Assembly: GCA_964419545.1 (NCBI GenBank) | Contig: CAYQQU010000081.1 | Span: 1-22,170, forward strand | Reading direction: 5' to 3' | DNA from: CAYQQU01 sp964419545 | Lineage (GTDB): Bacteria; Bacteroidota; Bacteroidia; Chitinophagales; Saprospiraceae | Length of the DNA: 22,170 nt | Shown here: positions 14,600 to 22,170 of the stretch, piece by piece | Position numbering within the stretch: position 1 is the first letter of the stretch | How the letters are laid out: each line of letters opens with the position of its first letter | Notes under the pieces: generated by a model | What the model was told of the DNA's origin: nothing | The model's database searches: none | The model's input: only the letters and a program-made list of their open reading frames with translations | Position numbers and translations under genes: made by a program

Positions 14600-15361
14600 A
14601 TGGCAGAATTGACGATCGCTGAAAAGCTCAAAGCTTTGTACCAGCTCCAAATGATTGATATAGAAATCGCGGAGATCGAACGACTCAAAGGAGAATTGCC
14701 GATGGAGGTCAGCGACCTGGAAGATGAGATCGCCGGCCTCGAAACCCGGGTCAGCCGGCTGGAGGGCACCATCAAGGATATGGAGTCGGAGGTGAGCAAA
14801 CACAACGCCAATATCAAAGAATCCGAAGCCTTGATCGAGCGCTACAAGATGCAGCTCGACAACGTCAAAAACAACCGGGAATACGACGCCCTGACCAAAG
14901 AGATCGAACTCCAGAACCTCGAGATCCAACTTTCCGAAAAGAAGATCCGTCAGGCCAATACCGAACTCAACAACAAGGAAGACACCCTGGCGGCGACCCG
15001 CGAGCGACTGGAAAAGAAGCAGAAAGAACTCGACACCAAAAAGGTCGAACTCGAAGAGATCATCTCCAAGACGAACAAGGAAGAAGAAAAACTGCGCAAA
15101 CAAACCGATAAGGCCCGCAAGCGGATCGAAGACCGCCTGCTGCGCTCTTACGACAGGATTCGCAGTTCCTACCGCAACGGCCTCGCCGTCGTGCAGGTAG
15201 AGCGCAACTCCTGCGGCGGCTGTTTCAATAAAATACCGCCACAGGTACAGCTGGAAATTTCGATGCGCAAAAAAGTCATCGCCTGCGAACACTGCGGCCG
15301 AATCCTGGTGGACGACTACATCCTCGACGAAAATAAAGAGGCCGCCGAAAAAGAAAGCTGA
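14600..15361 (+). CDS. C4-type zinc-ribbon coiled-coil protein (CdsZ/DUF164 type)
   Basis: 253 aa. Residues about 10-190 form an uninterrupted antiparallel coiled coil rich in Glu, Lys and Leu, with the family signature NNREYDALTKEIE (91-103) at the turn. A C-terminal zinc ribbon has Cys205-x2-Cys208 (RNSCGGCFNKIPPQ) and Cys229-x2-Cys232 (IACEHCGRILV). Family members resemble a tRNA- or nucleic-acid-binding hairpin and have been called CdsZ where they sit near secretion genes; the role in Bacteroidota is not defined. Cytoplasmic, no signal. It directly follows the Nif3-family gene across the palindromic repeat and ends 39 nt before a strong terminator. Confidence 0.92.
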   Translation: MAELTIAEKLKALYQLQMIDIEIAEIERLKGELPMEVSDLEDEIAGLETRVSRLEGTIKDMESEVSKHNANIKESEALIERYKMQLDNVKNNREYDALTKEIELQNLEIQLSEKKIRQANTELNNKEDTLAATRERLEKKQKELDTKKVELEEIISKTNKEEEKLRKQTDKARKRIEDRLLRSYDRIRSSYRNGLAVVQVERNSCGGCFNKIPPQVQLEISMRKKVIACEHCGRILVDDYILDENKEAAEKES

Positions 15362-15378
15362 TCAACTGCAGGAAAACG

Positions 15379-15397
15379 GCCGGTCTCCGAGACCGGC
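15379..15397. repeat. GC-rich palindrome before the terminator
   Basis: GCCGGTCT-CCG-AGACCGGC is a perfect 8-bp stem with a 3-nt loop, 17 nt after the zinc-ribbon stop and 3 nt before the terminator. It lacks a T-run. It may be a transcript-end stabiliser or a protein-binding site. Confidence 0.7.
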
Positions 15398-15400
15398 GCG

Positions 15401-15444
15401 AAAAAGCCCCGTCACAAAATTGACTTTGTGTGACGGGGCTTTTT
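15401..15444. terminator. Strong bidirectional-type terminator
   Basis: AAAAAGCCCCGTCACA (15401-15416) pairs perfectly with TGTGACGGGGCTTTTT (15429-15444): 16 bp including the A/T tails, with a 12-nt loop. It ends the rightward unit UPF0104-rfaE2-nif3-zinc ribbon. Confidence 0.95.
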
Positions 15445-15450
15445 ACTTTG
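15420..15450 (+). promoter_or_regulatory. Candidate promoter of the TPR gene overlapping the terminator
   Basis: TTG (15420-15422) lies 20 nt upstream of TTACTTTG (15443-15450), one mismatch from TAnnTTTG. The predicted leader is about 23 nt to ATG 15480. The -33 box would sit in the terminator loop and the -7 box in its T-tract. Confidence 0.35.
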
Positions 15451-15479
15451 CACCATTGATTAACGACCTAGGCGCCCAA

Positions 15480-16967
15480 ATGATGAAAACTTCCTCCCTA
15501 CTTATCTTACTCCTGCTCGTACTCCACACCGCGCAGGCGGAAAAGTACTTCGCTTTTTCTCCTTCCGCCCGGCAGGCTTACGACCAGGCGCTCAGCTTGC
15601 GCTTCGCAGAGGCCGCTTTCACGCTGCAACGCCTCAAGATTCAGGAGCCCAACAACCTCATCGTCCACCACATCGAAAACTACATCGACTTTTTTACGGT
15701 ATTCATTTCCGAAGACGAAGCGGTGTACCAAAAACTCAAGGACCGCCGGGAAGAACGGCTCGACCTCATCGAGAAAGGCGATGAATCGTCACCCTACTAC
15801 CTCTTCGTGCAGGCCGATATCCGGCTGCAGTGGGCGCTGCTGCGGCTGAAGTTCGAAGAGTACCTGGGCGCCTTCACCGACGTCAGCCGGGCCTATAAGT
15901 TGCTGAAACGCAACCAGGAGCGCTTCCCCGATTTTATGCCCAACCTCAAAGACCTGGCCATCCTGCACGCTATGGTAGGCACCATCCCCGACAGCTACCG
16001 CTGGGGCGTCAAGCTGCTGGGCGGCCTGGACGGCACGATCCGGCAGGGCCGGCAGGAGATCGAGCGCGTACTGGCGCACGCCCGCACGGACGACGACTTC
16101 ATCTTCGCCCTCGAAACCGAAGTGCTCTACGCCTTCCTGCTGCTCCACCTGGTCAATGACGAAGCCGGCGCCTGGTCGGTCATCAACGAAGCAGGCTTGC
16201 AGCCGGAAAGCAACCCGCTGCACAGTTTCATCCTCGCCAATATCGCCCTGCGCACCGGGCATAACGATCGCGCGATCAAGGTCCTGCAAAACCGGCCCAC
16301 CAGCCGGGCGTTTTTGCCCTTTCCCTACCTCGACTTTATGCTCGGCACCGCCAAATTGCGACGACTCGATCCCGACGCCGGCCGCTACTTCCAACGTTTT
16401 CTCCAGGAATTCAAAGGGCGTAATTTCATAAAAGAAGCTTACCAGAAACTGGCCTGGCAGGAGTTGATCAACGGCAACCCCCAGGGCTATGCGCAATACA
16501 TGACCCTCTGCCGGGAAAAAGGATTTGATGTCGCCGGAGAAGATAAAAGCGCGGAAAAAGAGGCCAAGTCCGGAGAAGCGCCAAGCCTCGTATTGCTAAA
16601 GGCCAGATTGCTGTTCGACGGCAGCTACTACCGACGAGCGCTCAAACTGATGGCGGGCTACGAAAAAAGCGATTTCGGCGAATTCCGGCACCAGCTCGAA
16701 TTCCTCTATCGAATGGGACGAATACTGCACGGCCTCGAACGCCAGCCCGAGGCGCTCTCGTATTACCACCAAACCATCGCTATGGGAAAGGACCAAACTC
16801 ACTACTACGCCTGCAACGCTGCTTTACAGGCCGGGTTGATCTACGAGAAAAGGAAGGACTTCGATAATGCGCTGAAACATTTTTCCACCTGCCTGGACCT
16901 TTACCCCGACGAGTACCGCCTGGGCATCCACCAAAAAGCGAAAGCAGGGATCAACCGGTTGAGATAA
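15480..16967 (+). CDS. Exported tetratricopeptide-type helical repeat protein
   Basis: 495 aa from ATG 15480 (a second ATG is at 15483). The start MMKTSSLLILLLLVLHTAQA is a signal peptide with probable cleavage after AQA, so the protein is periplasmic or surface exposed. The rest is helical with repeated A/L/Y patterns: ARQAYDQALSLRFAEAAFTLQRL near the N-terminus, and clear TPR pairs at the end (LYRMGRILHGLERQPEALSYY, then AALQAGLIYEKRKDFDNALKHF and LDLYPDE). No enzyme motif is seen. A short Lys/Glu/Ser-rich linker at about 358-372 splits it into two lobes. It is convergent with the small membrane gene, 14 bp away. A scaffold or assembly role is likely for a TPR protein, but the partner is unknown. 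Confidence 0.87.
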   Translation: MMKTSSLLILLLLVLHTAQAEKYFAFSPSARQAYDQALSLRFAEAAFTLQRLKIQEPNNLIVHHIENYIDFFTVFISEDEAVYQKLKDRREERLDLIEKGDESSPYYLFVQADIRLQWALLRLKFEEYLGAFTDVSRAYKLLKRNQERFPDFMPNLKDLAILHAMVGTIPDSYRWGVKLLGGLDGTIRQGRQEIERVLAHARTDDDFIFALETEVLYAFLLLHLVNDEAGAWSVINEAGLQPESNPLHSFILANIALRTGHNDRAIKVLQNRPTSRAFLPFPYLDFMLGTAKLRRLDPDAGRYFQRFLQEFKGRNFIKEAYQKLAWQELINGNPQGYAQYMTLCREKGFDVAGEDKSAEKEAKSGEAPSLVLLKARLLFDGSYYRRALKLMAGYEKSDFGEFRHQLEFLYRMGRILHGLERQPEALSYYHQTIAMGKDQTHYYACNAALQAGLIYEKRKDFDNALKHFSTCLDLYPDEYRLGIHQKAKAGINRLR

Positions 16968-16981
16968 CTTTTTCTTTTTTT

Positions 16982-17341
16982 CTACCTAAGGTCCCAAAAC
17001 GAACGGGGACGCTTCAGCACCACAATCGTATCGCGCAAGGTTTGCCAAAAATACCAGACGATGAGACCCGCTACCGGCAGATAAGCCAACCGACCGATCA
17101 GGAAAATCCACACCGGAAGGCTGACCGCCAACACCAGGGCCGTACGCAGGTAATTGAGCCGCCGCACGTGACGGTATGCGAAAAAGAGGTGAACGGCGCT
17201 GCCGAACTGCCACAGCCCCAATATGACCAGCATGGCGTTCGTCCATCGCCAACCGCCGGCCAGGAAGGCCAGCAGCACCAATGCCACGATCAGGATGGAC
17301 TGACCCAGCAAGTCGACTTTCATTCTCAGGCGAGATATCAT
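16982..17341 (-). CDS. Small membrane protein of unknown function
   Basis: 119 aa; I do not recognise the family. About four hydrophobic segments are visible: QSILIVALVLLAFLAGGW, MLVILGLWQFGSAVHLFF, LRTALVLAVSLPVWIFLIG and LPVAGLIVWYFWQTL. A basic, Arg-rich loop (YRHVRRLNYLR) lies between the second and third, and the tail is basic (VVLKRPRSFWDLR). The composition with periodic Trp, and real membrane topology, supports a genuine gene although it is the only leftward gene in this half. The start at 17341 (MISRLRMKVD) or at 17323 (MKVDLLGQ) are both possible. It has no visible promoter. The 271 bp between it and the next gene is lower in GC and holds no gene I can support. Confidence 0.75.
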   Translation of the reverse strand: MISRLRMKVDLLGQSILIVALVLLAFLAGGWRWTNAMLVILGLWQFGSAVHLFFAYRHVRRLNYLRTALVLAVSLPVWIFLIGRLAYLPVAGLIVWYFWQTLRDTIVVLKRPRSFWDLR

Positions 17342-17612
17342 GTTTTTCGTTGTTTATGCTTTTGTCAAACCACATCGACGGAGCGCCGCTTTATCCGATC
17401 CCAATGATAATACATCTGCGGCGCATCACCAGCTTCTGTTCAAGTTTATTCCTATTAAGAAGACCCGCGAGCACATCAACTTGTTCAATTCTTCCAGGAT
17501 TTAATGAAAGCCTGTTTTCGTCTGCTTCGACTGTTATCTGACAAAGAATACGGGCCGGCATGCAGCAATAATTTATACCTTCATTATTTTGTTCTGCTCA
17601 AAAACGCCTGTC

Positions 17613-20141
17613 ATGAGGATATCCTCTGCGATCTTCGGATTATTCCTGCTTTTCCTGTCGGTGAGCTGTACCCCGGAAAGCTCCGAAAAAAATGAAAATA
17701 TTCATCCCCGAACGGCCAATGATTGGCTTTTCCGGCAAAGGGCCTACCCCTCCGGCGCGATCGATCAGGAAGCGCTCAGAGCGGCAATCCGTTACCGCAA
17801 AGACCTGGAGCGGCAACCCGCCGCGACCCGCTCGCTGATGGTCAACGAATGGACCTTCGCCGGCCCCACCAATATCGGCGGACGGGTGACCGACGTCGAG
17901 GTGCGGATGGCGGCCTCCGACACCATCTATGTCGGCGCGGCTTCCGGAGGTATTTTTCGATCCTCAAACATGGGAGCTGCCTGGACGCCCGTTTTTGATG
18001 ATGCGGCCAACCTGGCCATCGGCGATATCGCCCTGGCGCCCGGATCGCCCGGGGTCCTCTACGCCGGCACCGGCGAAGCGAATGCAGGGGGCGGCTCCAT
18101 CGCGTACGACGGCGCCGGGGTATACCGGTCTGACGACGGAGGCGATACCTGGCAAAGCGTTGGGCTCGAAGGGGCCGGCAGCATCGGCCGGATGCTCGTC
18201 GATCCGGATGATGCCGACCGGGTTTACGTCGCCGCAATGGGTACCTTATTCGCCAATAATGCCCAGCGTGGCGTTTTCCGAACGACCGACGGCGGCGACA
18301 CCTGGGAGCAGGTCCTTTACCTTTCCGACTCTACCGGCGCTATCGACCTGACTATGCATCCGGAGCAGCCGGAAATTCTTTACGCCGCGATGTGGGAACG
18401 GGTGCGACGCCCCGATCGCCGCCAATATACCGGCGCCACCTCCGGCGTCTACAAAACAGTAGACGGAGGCGACACCTGGATAGAACTGACCAACGGCCTG
18501 CCTGCACAACCGGCGCAAAAAGGGCGGATCGGACTGGCCATCGCCCCGTCCGAACCGGATATCCTCTATGCCGCCTACGCCGGAGAAAACGGCTACCTCA
18601 ACAATATCTACCGATCGGCCGATGGCGGCCAGAACTGGTCGCCGATCAATACGCTTGGTATTTTCTCAGTCCCCTACGAATGGTGGTTCAACCGACTAGT
18701 CGTCAGCCCCGACGACCCGGAAAAAGTATTCTACATCGGCCTTGAGCTCAACGAATACCAGCCGGCGACGGGCATGTGGACGGAGCGCTTCCCGGGAACT
18801 CATGTCGATCAGCACGCCCTCTGGATACATCCGGACGATCCCGATTATATGCTGCTCGGTAATGACGGCGGCCTGCATTTCAGCGTCAACGGCGGCATCA
18901 GTTACGCCAAATTCAATAACCTGCCCATTACCCAATTTTATACCTGCGCCTTCGACTTCCAACTCCCGGAACGGCTTTACGGAGGCACGCAGGACAACGG
19001 CACCAACCGCACGCTGACCGGTGCGCTGGACGACTGGACGCGCATTTTCGGGGGCGACGGCTTCCGGGTAATCATCGACCCCACCGACAATAATTACGTC
19101 TACGCCGAATACCAGTACGGCAACCTGGGCCGATCGATCAATGGCGGCAACTCTTTTCTGCCGGCAACCGCCGGCATCAGCGGCGACGCCCGTCGGAACT
19201 GGAATACGCCGGTCGTTATGGATCCGTCCATTCCTTCAACCCTTTATCTGGGCGCCGAAAAGGTTTACCGCTCCACCGACCGCGCAGTAAGCTGGACAGC
19301 GATCAGCCCCGACCTCACCAACGGCCCCGGCGGCGGGAACCTGGTATTCGGCACTATTACCGCCCTGAGTGTCTCTCCCCTCGACGGGCAGGTCATCTGG
19401 GCCGGCGCCGACGATGGCAACGTCTGGGTAACGGAAAATGGCGGCGACAACTGGGCCAAAGTCTCGGAAGACCTGCCCGAACGCTGGGTGACCAGCATTG
19501 CCGCCGACCCGGAAGCGCCCCACGGGGCTTTCGTCACTTATTCCGGTTACCGTTTCGGGGAAAACATGGGGCATATTTATTATACCGAAAATCTCGGCAG
19601 CACCTGGTCGGACCGGAACGGCAATCTGCCCGATGTCCCCGTCAACGACCTCGTCGTCGATCCCGCCAACGGCAACCTTTACCTGGCTACCGACGTCGGC
19701 GTCTTTTATTCAATGGATAGCGGCGGCGCCTGGGACGTACTTGGCCAGGGATTACCTACGGTAGTCATCACCGACCTGGATTTACACACCCCCTCGGGCA
19801 AGCTGCTGGCCGGAACGTACGGACGTTCGATGTGGACGATCCCGGTTGCCGACCTGGTGGCTGTCGCAGCGGAAAGGCCGGCTCCGCAGCTTGCCGGATC
19901 GGTTTTCCCCAATCCTTTTCGGGAGCAAACCGTTTTGGAGCTTTTCGTCCGGGAAAACCATTACGTCACCATAGCGTTATTCGATGAGTCGGGCCGGAGG
20001 ATACAGACCGTATTCCAGGGCACTCTGCCCCGCGGCGATCACCGCTTCGACCTGAACGGCGGCGGCCTCGCCCCCGGAATGTACCGGATAGAAGTGGTAA
20101 CGCCCGCCGGCCGGCGCCACTGGTCAGTCATTAAATTCTGA
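17613..20141 (+). CDS. Asp-box/sortilin-like beta-propeller surface protein with T9SS C-terminal domain
   Basis: 842 aa from ATG 17613 (MRISSAIFGLFLLFLSVSC); an upstream in-frame start at 17589 would mask this signal. The Cys of SVSC may be lipidated, although the -3 residue is Ser rather than Leu. At least ten Asp-box motifs of the S-x-D-x-G-x-x-W type follow, such as SDDGGDTW, TTDGGDTW, TVDGGDTW, SADGGQNW, TENGGDNW and SMDSGGAW. They mark a large, probably double, beta-propeller as in VPS10/sortilin and BNR-repeat glycosidases. The last about 85 residues (GSVFPNPFREQTVLELFV, GRRIQTVFQG, GLAPGMYRIEV, WSVIKF) form a type A sorting domain for type IX secretion. No sialidase catalytic set is evident, so enzymatic function is unproven. 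It ends 2 bp before hisF. Confidence 0.92.
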   Translation: MRISSAIFGLFLLFLSVSCTPESSEKNENIHPRTANDWLFRQRAYPSGAIDQEALRAAIRYRKDLERQPAATRSLMVNEWTFAGPTNIGGRVTDVEVRMAASDTIYVGAASGGIFRSSNMGAAWTPVFDDAANLAIGDIALAPGSPGVLYAGTGEANAGGGSIAYDGAGVYRSDDGGDTWQSVGLEGAGSIGRMLVDPDDADRVYVAAMGTLFANNAQRGVFRTTDGGDTWEQVLYLSDSTGAIDLTMHPEQPEILYAAMWERVRRPDRRQYTGATSGVYKTVDGGDTWIELTNGLPAQPAQKGRIGLAIAPSEPDILYAAYAGENGYLNNIYRSADGGQNWSPINTLGIFSVPYEWWFNRLVVSPDDPEKVFYIGLELNEYQPATGMWTERFPGTHVDQHALWIHPDDPDYMLLGNDGGLHFSVNGGISYAKFNNLPITQFYTCAFDFQLPERLYGGTQDNGTNRTLTGALDDWTRIFGGDGFRVIIDPTDNNYVYAEYQYGNLGRSINGGNSFLPATAGISGDARRNWNTPVVMDPSIPSTLYLGAEKVYRSTDRAVSWTAISPDLTNGPGGGNLVFGTITALSVSPLDGQVIWAGADDGNVWVTENGGDNWAKVSEDLPERWVTSIAADPEAPHGAFVTYSGYRFGENMGHIYYTENLGSTWSDRNGNLPDVPVNDLVVDPANGNLYLATDVGVFYSMDSGGAWDVLGQGLPTVVITDLDLHTPSGKLLAGTYGRSMWTIPVADLVAVAAERPAPQLAGSVFPNPFREQTVLELFVRENHYVTIALFDESGRRIQTVFQGTLPRGDHRFDLNGGGLAPGMYRIEVVTPAGRRHWSVIKF

Positions 20142-20143
20142 AT

Positions 20144-20899
20144 ATGCTCGCCAAACGCATCATACCCTGCCTCGACATCAAAGACGGCCGCACCGTTAAA
20201 GGGGTCAACTTCGTCAACCTGCGCGACGCCGGCGATCCCATCGAGCTCGGCGCGCTGTACAGCGAGAAGGGCGCCGACGAGCTGGTTTTTCTCGATATTA
20301 CCGCCACCCACGAAAAACGCAAAACGATGGCGGCCCTGGCCCGGCAGATCGCCCGCCACCTCAGCATTCCCTTCACCATCGGCGGCGGCATCCGCTCGGT
20401 AGCGGACGCCGGCGCCATGCTCGAAGCGGGCGCCGATAAGGTAAGCGTCAATTCCGCAGCGGTGCGGCGCCCCGGGCTGCTCGATGAACTGGCGCGCCAT
20501 TTCGGCAGCCAGTTCGTGGTGCTTGCCGTCGACGCCAAAGCCGCCAACGGGGATTGGATCGTACACTTGAACGGCGGGCGCATCCCCACCGAAACGCGAT
20601 TGCTGCCGTGGGTCAAAGAAGCCGAATCCCGAGGCGCGGGCGAAGTGCTCTTCACCTCGATGGACCACGACGGCGCCAAGCGCGGCTTCGCCAATGCCGT
20701 CACCGCCCGCGTATCGGAAGCGCTATCCATTCCGGTGATCGCCTCGGGCGGCGCCGGCGAGTTGTCGCACTTCTACGATGTCTTTACCACCGGCAAAGCC
20801 GACGCCGGGCTCGCCGCCAGTATTTTTCACTTCCGGGAAATCGAGATCCGCGACCTGAAACAATATTTGCGGGGAAGAGACATCGCCGTACGGATATGA
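20144..20899 (+). CDS. hisF: Imidazole glycerol phosphate synthase cyclase subunit
   Basis: 251 aa, full-length TIM barrel. With HisH it converts PRFAR and ammonia to imidazole-glycerol phosphate and AICAR in histidine synthesis. The catalytic Asp11 (IPCLDIKDG) and the Asp in VLAVDAK (about 130) are present, as are the phosphate-binding TIGGGIRS and IASGGAGE loops and DKVSVNS. The EVLFTSMDHDGAKRGF segment is typical. It is away from any other his gene in the window; HisH must be elsewhere. The start codon follows the stop of the T9SS protein by 2 nt, so it is probably read from the same transcript, an unusual partner for a his gene. No sign of degeneration. Confidence 0.97.
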   Translation: MLAKRIIPCLDIKDGRTVKGVNFVNLRDAGDPIELGALYSEKGADELVFLDITATHEKRKTMAALARQIARHLSIPFTIGGGIRSVADAGAMLEAGADKVSVNSAAVRRPGLLDELARHFGSQFVVLAVDAKAANGDWIVHLNGGRIPTETRLLPWVKEAESRGAGEVLFTSMDHDGAKRGFANAVTARVSEALSIPVIASGGAGELSHFYDVFTTGKADAGLAASIFHFREIEIRDLKQYLRGRDIAVRI

Positions 20900-20930
20900 G
20901 CAGCGGAGGATAGCTTTTCCCCAAAAACCC

Positions 20931-20938
20931 TACCTTCG
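20931..20938 (+). promoter_or_regulatory. Possible -7 element of the aminotransferase gene
   Basis: TACCTTCG differs from TAnnTTTG by one base and lies 11 nt before ATG 20950 in the 50-bp gap after hisF. Weak evidence. Confidence 0.25.
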
Positions 20939-20949
20939 CCTAAAAAAAT

Positions 20950-22134
20950 ATGCTTTTCGATAAGACGCAGGAGACGTTTCCGATCAAAAAGACGATGACC
21001 TACCTCTCGCATTGCGGGATCTCGCCCCTTTATCCCGGCGCGGCCCGCGCTGCGATCGCACTGCTGGAGGAGCAGCAACAATGCGGGAGCCTCACTTTCG
21101 GCGATTACTACCTTCAGCAACTGGACGCTTTCAAAGCGGCTTTCGGCCAGCTACTCCGAACCGACGCAGGCAACATGGCCGCCGTCAGGAACACCTCCGA
21201 AGCTTTGTCGATGGTCGCCAACGGCTATCCCTTTCAGCCGGGCGACGAAGTCGTTTCCTTCGTCCACGAATACCCGGCCAACCATTATCCCTGGCGGCTG
21301 CAAGAGCGGCGTGGCGTGACGGTGAAGATGCTCCGCAACATTCCCGCACGCAGCGACATCGACGAGTCGCTGGTCGGCCGTTGGTCGATGGCAGAACTGG
21401 AAAAGCTCGTCAGTCCCCGCACCCGCGTCATCGCGCTCAGCCACGTACAGTTTACGAGCGGCTTTGCCGCCGACCTGCCGGCGCTCGGTGCTTTCTGCCG
21501 GGAGCGCGGCATCGACCTGATAGTCGACGTCGCCCAGAGCCTCGGTTGTATGCCCGTCTTCCCGGAAGCCTGGAACATCGCCGCGCTGGCTTCCGCCGGC
21601 TGGAAATGGCTGCTCGGCCCCTTTGGGATCGGCGTTTTCTACACCAGCCCCGCGATGCGCGAAAAGCTGGCCATCACCCAGATCGGCGCCGAGACGATGC
21701 AGCAGGGCATGGATTTTCTCGACCATACCTGGAACCCGCACCCCACCGCCAGGCGCTTCGAGTACAGTTCTTCGACGGTGACGCATGTGGCCGCCCTCGC
21801 CGCCAGCGTCAATGACCTGCACAACACCTACGGACCGGAAGCCATCTTCCGGGAAATCGTGCGGCTGCAAGACGTTTTCCTGGAGCACCTCGATCAAGAC
21901 CGGTACCAGCCGCTCCGGTTCGAGGGCGCCCACCGGTCGGCCATCCTGTCGGTATACTGCAAAAATCTGGAGCCGCTGCAGGAAAAGCTATCCGAGGCCA
22001 ACATCGTCTGCACCGTACGCGGCGGCTTCCTGCGGATGGCCCCCCATTTTTACAATTCCGACGAAGAAGTAATGCGCCTGGCGGAGGTGATGAATAACTT
22101 CGCAATAGAGGGAGCCATGAATAATCCGGGCTAA
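20950..22134 (+). CDS. Class V aminotransferase family PLP enzyme
   Basis: 394 aa, complete, ending at its TAA. It is a fold-type I PLP enzyme of the cysteine desulfurase / isopenicillin-N epimerase / kynureninase group. The PLP pocket is visible as AAVRNTSEALSMV (phosphate/ring contact), LSHVQFTSG, IDLIVDVAQSLG with the Asp that contacts the pyridine nitrogen, and the Schiff-base Lys in SAGWKWLLGPFGIG. A conserved C-terminal Arg sits in VRGGFLRMAPHFYNS, typical for the substrate carboxylate site. There is no reactive Cys loop like that of IscS, so a desulfurase role is not supported. Substrate unknown. It is 50 bp after hisF. Its stop codon directly abuts the inverted repeat at 22134-22170. 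Confidence 0.92.
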   Translation: MLFDKTQETFPIKKTMTYLSHCGISPLYPGAARAAIALLEEQQQCGSLTFGDYYLQQLDAFKAAFGQLLRTDAGNMAAVRNTSEALSMVANGYPFQPGDEVVSFVHEYPANHYPWRLQERRGVTVKMLRNIPARSDIDESLVGRWSMAELEKLVSPRTRVIALSHVQFTSGFAADLPALGAFCRERGIDLIVDVAQSLGCMPVFPEAWNIAALASAGWKWLLGPFGIGVFYTSPAMREKLAITQIGAETMQQGMDFLDHTWNPHPTARRFEYSSSTVTHVAALAASVNDLHNTYGPEAIFREIVRLQDVFLEHLDQDRYQPLRFEGAHRSAILSVYCKNLEPLQEKLSEANIVCTVRGGFLRMAPHFYNSDEEVMRLAEVMNNFAIEGAMNNPG

Positions 22135-22170
22135 GAGCTTGTTTGGAGGTAGTCATTTTGGCTGCAAAAC
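22134..22170 (+). repeat. Inverted terminal repeat, right copy (probable IS end)
   Basis: This is an exact 37-bp reverse complement of 13-49. It starts with the last base of the aminotransferase stop TAA, followed by GAGCTTGTTTGGAGG, and runs to the window edge. Thus the same sequence, in the same orientation relative to the gene, follows the stop codons of both end genes. The element body is outside the window. Confidence 0.85.

Noticed and set aside
14465..15292. 275-codon leftward ORF spanning the zinc-ribbon gene and the palindromic repeat
   Set aside because: Most of it is antisense to a clear coiled-coil gene. Its Phe/Leu-rich translation is the expected reverse of Glu/Lys-rich coding, and the C-terminal part is translated repeat.
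16951..16962. TCAACCGGTTGA palindrome followed by T-rich DNA as a terminator of the TPR gene
   Set aside because: Only a 4-bp stem remains once a loop is allowed; the T-rich run is interrupted and too far from a stable hairpin.
49..22134. Composite transposon or genomic island bounded by the inverted repeats
   Set aside because: Contents are core genes (murA, glmS, panCD, hisF) with uniform style, and no transposase or integrase is inside; flanking by separate IS copies and an assembly break is simpler.

Overview
The window looks like chromosomal DNA of a fairly GC-rich member of the Bacteroidota. Four things point there: families largely confined to that phylum (DUF4270 lipoprotein, DUF4286, DUF4290, the half-length GT5 'glycogen synthase' protein), a type IX secretion C-terminal domain, near absence of Shine-Dalgarno sites, and promoter -7 elements of the form TAnnTTTG. 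A Saprospiria-like (Lewinella-type) host is my guess from GC content and protein style and is not proven.

Layout. Positions 1-9875 read leftward: an OmpA-like lipoprotein, a membrane-anchored coiled-coil protein, a zincless Fpg/Nei-type DNA glycosylase, DUF4286, MurA, DUF4290, GlmS, a DUF4270 lipoprotein and a half-length GT5 protein. A divergent promoter region at about 9924-9999 separates these from the rightward half: panC, panD, an LPG-synthase-TM/UPF0104 membrane protein overlapping rfaE2, a Nif3-family protein, a C4 zinc-ribbon coiled-coil protein, a secreted TPR protein, a large Asp-box beta-propeller protein with a T9SS tail, hisF and a class V aminotransferase. One small membrane gene (16982-17341) reads leftward against this half. 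Hairpin terminators after the coiled-coil gene, after glmS and after the zinc-ribbon gene divide the region into transcription units.

Biology. Most genes are housekeeping or envelope related. MurA and GlmS feed peptidoglycan and amino-sugar synthesis. PanC and PanD make pantothenate. RfaE2 makes ADP-heptose for surface glycans. The OmpA-like, DUF4270, TPR and T9SS proteins are exported.

The most unusual signals are non-coding. (1) The same 36-bp sequence, in inverted orientation, abuts the stop codons of the first and last genes at the two window ends. It looks like the end of an IS5/IS1031-type insertion sequence inserted at TNA triplets. (2) A roughly 154-164-bp palindrome lies directly behind the Nif3 stop codon; its outer arms and its central hairpin share the same symmetry point, and it resembles a MITE or REP-like element. 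I see no CRISPR array, tRNA, rRNA, phage module or defence system. The gene content reads as ordinary core genome with several interesting family variants.
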